From an uncultured Dialister sp. (GTDB lineage: Bacteria; Bacillota; Negativicutes; Veillonellales; Dialisteraceae), in assembly GCF_900541605.1 (NCBI RefSeq), contig NZ_UQKJ01000063.1, positions 1-10,965 of the forward strand: a DNA stretch of 10,965 bases. Direction: 5' to 3'. The position numbers were made by a program, and so were the translations under genes. Shown piece by piece: positions 5,431 to 10,965 of this stretch (positions within the stretch are counted from its first letter, which is position 1; the number at the start of each line of letters is the position of its first letter). The notes under the pieces are model-generated. The model made no database searches, was not told the DNA's origin, and saw only the letters and a program-made list of their open reading frames with translations.

Positions 5431-6711
5431 ATGAACAAAAAGACCATTCCATTTTCTGATGAATTAATTCGTGATATAGCTGCCAAATATGGCACACCAT
5501 TTCATATTTACGATGAAAAGGGAATCCTTGAAAACGTAAAACGGCTGCAGAAAGCCTTTTCCTGGAATCCCAATTTCCATGAATATTTTGCTGTAAAAGC
5601 AACACCGAATCCCTGGATCATGAAGAGCCTGAAAACCCTGAATGTGGGCTCCGACTGCAGCTCCATGGCGGAACTGGTTCTTTCCGAAACCGTAGGTATT
5701 AAGGGAGAAGAAATCGTATTTTCTTCCAACGATACGCCGGACGAAGAATTTATCAAAGCCCATGAACTGGGTGCCATCATCAATCTGGATGATGTATCGA
5801 ACCTGGATGACCTGGAACGGCTCCATATTGTTCCGGAAAGGATCTGCTTCCGCTACAATCCGGGACCGGAACTGGCAAGGGGCAATGCCATCATCGGCAA
5901 ACCGGAAGAAGCCAAGTACGGCATGACCTATGACCAGCTCATGACCTGCGTGGACTGGGCAAAAAAGAAGGGCATCGGCTACATCGGTATCCATACCATG
6001 GTTATTTCCGCAGAACTGGAACTGCCGGGTCTTCTGGGAACCATTGATATGATGTTTGACCTGGCCAACGACATTCGGGAAAAGAAGGGAGTCACCGTAG
6101 ACTTTATCGACTTCGGCGGCGGCATCGGTATTCCTTACCGTCCGGAACAGGACCCCGTGGATATTGAAGGCCTCGGGGAAGGAGCAAAGAAGCTGTATGA
6201 CGAAAAAATGAAGGGCAAAGGCTTCGACCACACCCGCATCTGCTTCGAATGCGGCCGTGCCATCACCGGCCCCTATGGCTTCCTTGTAACAAAGGCCATC
6301 CATTACAAACACATTTACCGGGACTATATCGGCGTCGATGCCTGCATGGCTGACCTCATGCGCCCCGGCATCTATGGGGCATACCATCATCTGACGGTTC
6401 TCGGCAAGGCCGATGCACCGAAGGACCATGTGTATGACGTGGTTGGCTCCCTCTGCGAAAACTGCGATAAATTTGCTATCCAGCGTCCCCTGCCGGAAAT
6501 TAAGACGGGCGATCTCATCGTCATCCATGACACCGGCGCCCACGGCCACAGCATGGGATACAATTACAATGGCCGTCTCCGGCACCAGGAAATCATGGTT
6601 CATGCAGATGGCAGCATCCAGCAGATCCGCAGGAATGAAACTCTCTTTGATCTCTTCGCTACCCTCGATTTCCCGAACCTGAAAGAAAATACGGCGAAAG
6701 TTGTGAAATAA
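5431..6711 (+). CDS. lysA: diaminopimelate decarboxylase-type PLP enzyme (LysA-like)
   Basis: This 426-residue fold-type III PLP decarboxylase probably converts meso-diaminopimelate to L-lysine and CO2, the last step of lysine synthesis. An N-terminal TIM-barrel carries the Schiff-base Lys56 in EYFAVKATPNP; a C-terminal beta-domain carries GSLCENCDKFA (339-349; C342 and E343 correspond to the family CE motif) and HSMGYNYNGR (373-382, Y378). The phosphate loop is DFGGGIGIPY (227-236), and ECGR (273-276) replaces the usual EPGR. The usual HxHIGS segment reads HTMVIS (188-193), so the cofactor-stacking His position is Met190 (see findings). The CE motif and Tyr pattern favour diaminopimelate over ornithine or arginine decarboxylases, but the substrate is inferred. 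I chose the ATG at 5431 because GAGGG (5417-5421) lies 9 nt upstream; the in-frame ATGs at 5389 and 5401 have no such site. The gene is monocistronic, with its own promoter and terminator, and no other lysine-pathway gene is nearby. Confidence 0.82.
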   Translation: MNKKTIPFSDELIRDIAAKYGTPFHIYDEKGILENVKRLQKAFSWNPNFHEYFAVKATPNPWIMKSLKTLNVGSDCSSMAELVLSETVGIKGEEIVFSSNDTPDEEFIKAHELGAIINLDDVSNLDDLERLHIVPERICFRYNPGPELARGNAIIGKPEEAKYGMTYDQLMTCVDWAKKKGIGYIGIHTMVISAELELPGLLGTIDMMFDLANDIREKKGVTVDFIDFGGGIGIPYRPEQDPVDIEGLGEGAKKLYDEKMKGKGFDHTRICFECGRAITGPYGFLVTKAIHYKHIYRDYIGVDACMADLMRPGIYGAYHHLTVLGKADAPKDHVYDVVGSLCENCDKFAIQRPLPEIKTGDLIVIHDTGAHGHSMGYNYNGRLRHQEIMVHADGSIQQIRRNETLFDLFATLDFPNLKENTAKVVK

Positions 6712-6717
6712 TGAGTG

Positions 6718-6751
6718 AAGCTGTGAAAGGATAGTCCTTTCACAGCTTTTT
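6718..6751 (+). terminator. lysA terminator
   Basis: A perfect 14-bp stem, AAGCTGTGAAAGGA (6718-6731) with TCCTTTCACAGCTT (6735-6748), has a TAG loop and ends in five Ts (6747-6751). Confidence 0.93.
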
Positions 6752-7171
6752 AATATGCCGCGGAGGGTATGGTTCAGATGTGTGGAGGGTACATAAGGGT
6801 TGTGGGTCGGGCGTGGCCCGACCGGTGCGCAGCGAACTGCTTTCGCAGGGAGCCTTCAGGCGACCGAGAACGCAGTGATCCCTTTCCCCGTGGGGTGGTG
6901 GCTTTCACGTTGCTGCGCTCATGAAAGCGGGGTGAGACGCTGCGTTTAAAAGGAAGGGAGACCTTATATATAACGCCGCCTTTGGCGGCTTATGAACCTC
7001 ATGCCCCCGCTTTGCCTTAGCAAAGCTACCACTCGTTGAACGAGCAAAGCGCAGTTCACCCACAACCTTTAGGCCCAATGGGGTATGCCGATGAGTATAC
7101 GACTCATGCAGTAAAGTGATAAATACCAAATAAAATCTAAAAACGTCATAGCAAAACTGGACAGGGTGGTG
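6752..7171. other. gene-free intergenic stretch between lysA and the carbonic anhydrase gene
   Basis: A 74-codon minus-strand frame (6905-7129) lacks a ribosome binding site and lies in repeat-like DNA, so it is not called. Most of the gap is the hairpin-rich block at 6795-7070, listed separately. Bases 7071-7171 turn AT-rich towards the next promoter and show nothing else. Confidence 0.55.
6795..7070. repeat. 276-bp hairpin-rich block with 13-nt inverted ends
   Basis: The ends AAGGGTTGTGGGT (6795-6807) and ACCCACAACCTTT (7058-7070) are inverted repeats with 12 of 13 matches. Inside are several short perfect hairpins: GTCGGGC/GCCCGAC (6806-6822), GCTTTCA/TGAAAGC (6901-6928), GCCGCC/GGCGGC (6975-6989), GCTTTGC/GCAAAGC (7009-7026) and CTCGTT/AACGAG (7032-7044). 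The bases are much more GC-rich than the promoter region that follows. It could be a non-autonomous mobile element (MITE-like) or a structured RNA closed by its ends. No target-site duplication, promoter or known RNA family signature is visible. Confidence 0.5.
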
Positions 7172-7177
7172 TATAAT
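7172..7177 (+). promoter_or_regulatory. -10 element of the carbonic anhydrase gene
   Basis: A perfect TATAAT lies 55 nt before the start codon, with a predicted start near 7184. No convincing -35 is found at normal spacing, so an activator may be needed or the -35 may be very weak. Confidence 0.55.
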
Positions 7178-7178
7178 G

Positions 7179-7204
7179 AATACATCGAAATATCGAAATG
7201 TATT
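7179..7204. promoter_or_regulatory. operator-like inverted and direct repeat at the transcription start
   Basis: AATACAT (7179-7185) and ATGTATT (7198-7204) form a 7-bp inverted repeat. The interior overlaps two adjacent perfect copies of ATCGAAAT (7184-7191 and 7192-7199). Its position, immediately after the -10 and across the predicted start, is typical of a repressor site. It could also form a leader hairpin. No cognate regulator is in the window. Confidence 0.45.
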
Positions 7205-7231
7205 TAGGCAAACCCTATAGGAGGTATCGTT

Positions 7232-7789
7232 ATGTATACTTTATCCACCAATGCATTCAACGGCAAGCTGCCGCAGATTGATGAGAATGCTTTCGTAGCT
7301 CCCCATACATTCCTTTCCGGCGATGTACGAGTTGGTAAATATGCCAGCATCTGGCCAGGTGTCGTTGCCCGGGGCGATGTAAACTATATTTCCGTCGGTG
7401 AATGTTCCAATGTGCAGGATCTCTGCTGCCTCCACGTAGCAGACGACAATCCCTGCATCATCGGTGACTATGTAACCATCGGCCACAGCGCTGTCATCCA
7501 TGCCTGCCAGATTGAAGACCATGTACTGGTTGGCATGCATGCCACCATCCTCGATGGTGCCAAGATCGGCAGGGGCTCTATCATTGCTGCCGGCGCCGTG
7601 GTGACCAAGAACACCGTTATTCCGCCGAATTCCCTCGTCATGGGTGTTCCGGCCAAAGTGGTGAAGACCATTGATGCCATGAAGAATATTCATGCCCAGG
7701 CCATTAAATACAAATGTGAATGGGCTATCGGTTACGGTGTAAAACCGGATATTGACGGCGAACTGTACCATGGAGAAAAGATTGTGTAA
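7232..7789 (+). CDS. gamma-class carbonic anhydrase-like hexapeptide-repeat protein
   Basis: This 185-residue left-handed beta-helix protein belongs to the gamma carbonic anhydrase/PaaY/YrdA group and is expected to be a trimer with metal sites at subunit interfaces. It would interconvert CO2 and bicarbonate if active; some family members have other or unproven roles. The family residues are present: R47 and D49 in ARGDVN, N60-VQD63, and metal-binding His at 68, 85 (GHSAVIH) and 90. The spacing from His68 to His85 is short, so the acidic proton-shuttle loop of the archaeal Cam enzyme is missing, as in the CamH subclass. Hexapeptide turns run from about 27 to 143. Length is normal for the family. 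AGGAGGT (7219-7225) sits 6 nt before the ATG. It stands alone between its own promoter and terminator; a role in supplying bicarbonate to carboxylases is possible but not shown. Confidence 0.88.
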   Translation: MYTLSTNAFNGKLPQIDENAFVAPHTFLSGDVRVGKYASIWPGVVARGDVNYISVGECSNVQDLCCLHVADDNPCIIGDYVTIGHSAVIHACQIEDHVLVGMHATILDGAKIGRGSIIAAGAVVTKNTVIPPNSLVMGVPAKVVKTIDAMKNIHAQAIKYKCEWAIGYGVKPDIDGELYHGEKIV

Positions 7790-7809
7790 TTGAGCACAGT
7801 ACATAGAAA

Positions 7810-7838
7810 GGCATCCCGCTTTTGCGGGGTGTCTTTTT
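7810..7838 (+). terminator. terminator of the carbonic anhydrase gene
   Basis: A 10-bp stem with two G-U pairs, GGCATCCCGC (7810-7819) with GCGGGGTGTC (7824-7833), has a TTTT loop and ends in five Ts (7834-7838). Confidence 0.9.
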
Positions 7839-7920
7839 GGTTATGGTTGGAGTGATCCGGGGAAGCGGGACAGTTTCTTTGGGCGAATGTGGGCCGGCTG
7901 GTTTTATGGGAACGATGGGG

Positions 7921-8050
7921 CCGTAGGCCTTGAGCCGGTTAGCCGCTCCGCGGCGGAAATATCGTCTCTATTGGGCGATTAACGATCTGACTGTTAGACG
8001 ATAGAAGATAGATGAGAGATGATAGATTCGGTCAGGCCCTGCGGACCGGA
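7921..8050 (-). repeat. mosaic intergenic repeat, copy D (inverted)
   Basis: Read on the minus strand this gives CAGGGCCTGACCGAATC, five degenerate heptads, GACGATATTTCCGCCGCG and then CGGCTCAAGGCCT. The first modules correspond to copy C (5094-5203); the last, at 7925-7937, is an exact match to copy A at 235-247. Together with copy C it forms an inverted pair enclosing lysA and the carbonic anhydrase gene. Confidence 0.65.
7992..8026 (-). repeat. five degenerate tandem heptads (inverted)
   Basis: The + strand reads TGTTAGA, CGATAGA, AGATAGA, TGAGAGA, TGATAGA. These are the reverse complements of TCTATCA-type units, equal in number to the array at 5119-5153. Confidence 0.7.
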
Positions 8051-8244
8051 CCCATCAGTTTCCGTCAGCTGACTTCCTGGCCCGCCCTGAAAAGAAGGCT
8101 CTTTTATGTGCAGAGTCACTTAGAAGGGCGGCGGAGCTGCTGAGGAGCTTGATCTCGATCTCCACATCAATCTCATCGCCGCCACCATTTCAGATTTTTC
8201 CTTGTTCCCCTGTTCGCAGGACATGCAGGTACTTTTCGTGATAT

Positions 8245-8274
8245 TTGACTATTCCCCACTGGGGGCTATATAAT
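8245..8274 (+). promoter_or_regulatory. leuS promoter
   Basis: TTGACT (8245-8250, 5 of 6 matches), an 18-bp spacer and a perfect TATAAT (8269-8274). The predicted start near 8281 leaves a leader of about 55 nt. Confidence 0.8.
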
Positions 8275-8335
8275 AAAGAACAACTATTATATAAATAAAT
8301 AATGGCAGAAATCATGATTTATGGAAGGTGAAGCT

Positions 8336-10804
8336 ATGCGAGAAAAGTATGTTCCTCAGCAGATTGAAAAGAAATGGCAGAAAATCTGGGAGGATACTAA
8401 AGCATTCGAGACCCATTCGGATCCCAATAAGAAGAAGTATTACGTCCTGGAAATGTTCCCATATCCCTCCGGGAACCTCCATATGGGCCATGTAAGAAAC
8501 TATTCCATCGGCGATGTGGTAGCCCGTTTCAAGAAAATGCAGGGCTTTAATGTCATTCATCCCATGGGATTTGATGCCTTCGGCATGCCGGCAGAAAATG
8601 CAGCCATTAAACACGGCACACCACCGGCTGACTGGACCTATTCCAATATTGATAATATGACCCGCCAGCAGAAGGAACTGGGCCTGTCCTATGACTGGGA
8701 CCGCAAGGTACTGACCTGCCGGGAAGATTATTACAAGCATACCCAGAAGCTCTTCGAACTTTTCTACAAGCGGGGACTGGCTTACAAGAAAGAAGCCAAG
8801 GTCAACTGGTGCAACACCTGCCATACGGTGCTGGCTAATGAACAGGTCGAAGAAGGCCGCTGCTGGCGCTGCAAGAACCCGGTGGTGAAGAAAGACCTGT
8901 CCCAGTGGTTCCTGAAGATTACGGACTATGCAGACCGCCTGCTGGCAGACCTGGATCATATGCCGGGCTGGCCGGAACGGGTAAAGACCATGCAGAGAAA
9001 CTGGATTGGCCGTTCCACAGGTACCCAGTTCTCCTTCAAGGTAGAAGGCATGGATGATACCATCCCCGTATATACCACCCGTGTAGATACGGTTTACGGT
9101 GTCACCTACATGGTGCTGGCTCCGGAACATCCGCTGGTGGAAAAACTGATTGAGGGTAATCCGGAAAAGGATAAGCTGGAAGCCTTCATCACGGAAATGA
9201 GAAACCAGAACGATATCGTCCGCACTGCGGAAGATGCACCGAAACTGGGCATGTTCACCGGAAGCTATGCAATCCATCCGCTCACCGGAGAACGGGTGCC
9301 CATCTGGATTGCCAACTACGTCCTCTATGAATACGGCACCGGCGCCGTTATGGCCGTTCCGACCCATGACCAGCGCGACTGGGATTTCGCAAAGAAATAC
9401 CATCTCCCCATGAAACTGGTAGTCCAGAACAAGGCAAAGAGCCTGGTTCTCGAAGATATGGACAAAGCCTACGATGCTGATGGTTATCTTGTCAATTCCG
9501 GTGAATTTGACGGCCTCACTTCCAAAGAAGGCCGGGAAGCCATTACAAAGAAATTCGAAGAAATGGGCATTGGCAAAGGAAAAGTCAACTACCGTCTCCG
9601 GGACTGGCTGATTTCCCGCCAGCGTTACTGGGGCTGCCCCATTCCGATTATCCATTGCCCCCACTGCGGCAATGTGCTGGTACCGGAAAAAGATCTGCCT
9701 GTCAAACTGCCGACAGATGTCAATTTTGTGGCTGGTGCTACGTCCCCGCTGGAAACCAGTGAGACCTTCCTCCACGTGAAGTGCCCCCAGTGCGGCGCCG
9801 ATGCCACCCGGGAAACGGATACCATGGATACATTCATCGATTCTTCCTGGTATTTCCTCCGGTACTGCGATCCCCACAATGAAAATGAACCTTTTGATAA
9901 GAAGAAGGCCAACTACTGGATGCCGGTAGACCAGTATATCGGCGGCATTGAACATGCCATCCTCCACCTCCTTTATTCCCGGTTCTTTATGAAAGTTCTC
10001 CAGGATGCGGGCATGGTGGATTATCCGGAACCCTTCACCAACCTGCTCTGCCAGGGCATGGTCCTGAAGGATGGGGGAAAGATGAGTAAGTCCGTGGGCA
10101 ACGTAGTTTCCCCGGAAGAAATCGTAGGAAAGTATGGCGCTGATACGGCCCGCCTCTTCATCCTCTTTGCGGCTCCCCCGGAAAAGGACCTGGAATGGTC
10201 CGATCAGGGCGTAGAAGGGTCCTACCGCTTCCTGAAGAGAGTCTGGGCTATCGTAGGAAAGTACCAGGATTTCAAGAAGGAAGAAAAAGGAAAGCTCTCT
10301 CCTGATGAATTCGCACTGAGAAGACGGCTGCACCAGACCATCCAGAAGGTAACGGAAGACCTGGACGGCAAGTTTGCATTTAATACCGCCATTTCTTCCA
10401 TCATGGAACTGGTGAATGACATGTACCGCTTTGTAGAAAGTCATGATGTCATCGAAGATAGCCTGTCCCATGAACTGCTGAGAAACCTCCTGCTTGTACT
10501 GGCTCCCTTCGTTCCCCATATTACGGAAGAACTGTGGCAGGGACTTGGCGAACCGGAAAAGAGTGTCCATGAAGCATCCTGGCCGGTCTGCGACACATCG
10601 GCCCTGGTGGTGGACAGCGTAGAGCTGGGTGTCCAGGTAAATGGCAAAGTCCGCGGCACCATTACGGTTCCCGTATCCATGAGCCGTGAAGAAATCGGTG
10701 AAAAGGCGAAGGAGCTGCCGGAAGTGAAGAAATTCACCGATGGAAAGACCATTGTCAAGGTCATCGTAGTTCCCAAGAGAATCGTCAATATCGTAGTAAA
10801 ATAA
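8336..10804 (+). CDS. leuS: leucyl-tRNA synthetase
   Basis: This 822-residue cytoplasmic class I synthetase charges tRNA-Leu with leucine and edits mischarged amino acids. The catalytic Rossmann domain carries HMGH (49-52) and KMSKS (582-586). A zinc-ribbon insertion has C159, C162, C176 and C179. The CP1 editing domain shows the Thr-rich TTRVDT (247-252, ending in the specificity Thr252) and GTGAVMAVPTHDQRD (334-348), with the conserved editing Asp345; these numbers match E. coli. Two more CxxC pairs, C441/C444 and C483/C486, follow. The tRNA-binding anticodon domain and small C-terminal domain (VNGKVRG, VKVIVVP) complete the protein. Length is at the short end of the bacterial range. The ATG at 8336 is preferred because GGAAGG (8323-8328) lies 7 nt upstream; the in-frame ATG at 8321 overlaps that site. 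The gene is monocistronic. Confidence 0.97.
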   Translation: MREKYVPQQIEKKWQKIWEDTKAFETHSDPNKKKYYVLEMFPYPSGNLHMGHVRNYSIGDVVARFKKMQGFNVIHPMGFDAFGMPAENAAIKHGTPPADWTYSNIDNMTRQQKELGLSYDWDRKVLTCREDYYKHTQKLFELFYKRGLAYKKEAKVNWCNTCHTVLANEQVEEGRCWRCKNPVVKKDLSQWFLKITDYADRLLADLDHMPGWPERVKTMQRNWIGRSTGTQFSFKVEGMDDTIPVYTTRVDTVYGVTYMVLAPEHPLVEKLIEGNPEKDKLEAFITEMRNQNDIVRTAEDAPKLGMFTGSYAIHPLTGERVPIWIANYVLYEYGTGAVMAVPTHDQRDWDFAKKYHLPMKLVVQNKAKSLVLEDMDKAYDADGYLVNSGEFDGLTSKEGREAITKKFEEMGIGKGKVNYRLRDWLISRQRYWGCPIPIIHCPHCGNVLVPEKDLPVKLPTDVNFVAGATSPLETSETFLHVKCPQCGADATRETDTMDTFIDSSWYFLRYCDPHNENEPFDKKKANYWMPVDQYIGGIEHAILHLLYSRFFMKVLQDAGMVDYPEPFTNLLCQGMVLKDGGKMSKSVGNVVSPEEIVGKYGADTARLFILFAAPPEKDLEWSDQGVEGSYRFLKRVWAIVGKYQDFKKEEKGKLSPDEFALRRRLHQTIQKVTEDLDGKFAFNTAISSIMELVNDMYRFVESHDVIEDSLSHELLRNLLLVLAPFVPHITEELWQGLGEPEKSVHEASWPVCDTSALVVDSVELGVQVNGKVRGTITVPVSMSREEIGEKAKELPEVKKFTDGKTIVKVIVVPKRIVNIVVK

Positions 10805-10814
10805 GAAACAGATA

Positions 10815-10838
10815 AAAAAGAGCCTTCGGGCTCTTTTT
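10815..10838 (+). terminator. leuS terminator
   Basis: AAAAAGAGCC (10815-10824) pairs with GGCTCTTTTT (10829-10838) around a stable TTCG tetraloop, ending in five Ts. It lies 10 nt past the leuS stop. Confidence 0.93.
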
Positions 10839-10888
10839 GTTTGCCTGTTTTAAGGTGTGCTAGAATAAGAAATATAGATGAATCAGGA

Positions 10889-10965
10889 ATATTTCAGTTT
10901 GTCGAGCTGTTGGGGATTGGCGGTTAGCATGTTTGTGTGCAGAGTCACTCACACGGGGCTGCTAG
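10889..10965 (-). repeat. 77-nt dispersed repeat, copy 2 (inverted, cut by window edge)
   Basis: This is the reverse complement of 3838-3914 with two mismatches. It reaches the last base of the window, so the full palindromic element seen at 3696-3862 may continue to the right. The region 10839-10888 before it shows no gene. Confidence 0.92.

Larger units (their letters stand above)
7839..8244. other. gene-free intergenic stretch before leuS
   Basis: No credible coding frame is seen. It contains the inverted mosaic repeat (about 7921-8050), then GTGCAGAGTCACT (8108-8120), which is also found in the repeat at the window's right edge. A pyrimidine module GATCTCGATCTCCACATCAA (about 8152-8171) is shared with copies A and B. 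There is no T-box: no GGTGGNACCGCG-like antiterminator sequence precedes leuS. Bases 7839-7920 show nothing recognisable. Confidence 0.6.

Noticed and set aside
5464..6603. 379-codon minus-strand frame opposite lysA
   Set aside because: The opposite strand encodes a full PLP decarboxylase with intact motifs; this frame has no ribosome binding site or family features.
6905..7129. 74-codon minus-strand frame in the lysA to carbonic anhydrase gap
   Set aside because: It lies in hairpin-rich repeat-like DNA, has no ribosome binding site and shows no domain; it could matter only if the repeat is shown to be translated elsewhere.
8312..10570. 752-codon open frame on the minus strand opposite leuS
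   Set aside because: It is an antisense shadow of a gene with complete LeuRS motifs. The translation has no recognisable domains, and the long opening follows from codon bias in leuS.

Overview
This 11-kb chromosomal window looks like it comes from a low-to-mid GC Gram-positive-lineage anaerobe. The codon use, strong AGGAGG-type ribosome binding sites, sigma-A-like promoters and gene set would fit the Negativicutes, for example an amino-acid-fermenting Acidaminococcaceae-like organism. That assignment is an inference from style and gene content; no rRNA or other marker is present. All seven genes I can support are on the + strand.

Layout: the end of an upstream transcript (hairpin terminator at 60-84); coaX, type III pantothenate kinase (591-1370); two tandem family-3 solute-binding lipoproteins in one transcript (1826-2686 and 2728-3576); a third paralog with its own strong promoter (4026-4895); a diaminopimelate-decarboxylase-type PLP enzyme, lysA (5431-6711); a gamma-class carbonic anhydrase-like hexapeptide protein (7232-7789); and leuS, leucyl-tRNA synthetase (8336-10804). 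Nearly every gene is its own unit, with a recognisable promoter and a factor-independent terminator. The only clear operon is the first two solute-binding proteins. No ABC permease or ATPase accompanies the binding proteins.

The genes are conventional (CoA synthesis, amino acid uptake, lysine synthesis, bicarbonate/CO2 chemistry, translation), and I see no defence system, prophage, transposase or CRISPR array. The unusual part is the space between the genes. Six internal gaps of about 450-550 bp each are filled largely with non-coding repeats. A mosaic repeat with a shared module order (a CGGTaAGCTGTAAGCC core, a pyrimidine-rich CTCGATCTCAATCTC stretch, and a CTGCAGGG...CGGCTCAAGGCC block) flanks coaX on both sides. 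It recurs before lysA and, inverted, before leuS. A second repeat, 77 nt with 75 identities, occurs at 3838-3914 and inverted at the right edge of the window. The inverted pairs are nested (3838-3914 / 10889-10965 outside, 5094-5203 / 7942-8050 inside). A separate 276-bp hairpin-rich block with 13-nt inverted ends lies between lysA and the carbonic anhydrase gene. These intergenic families are the best candidates for something undescribed. Secondary points are ligand-pocket differences among the three binding proteins and a departure from the usual HxGS active-site motif in the LysA-like protein.
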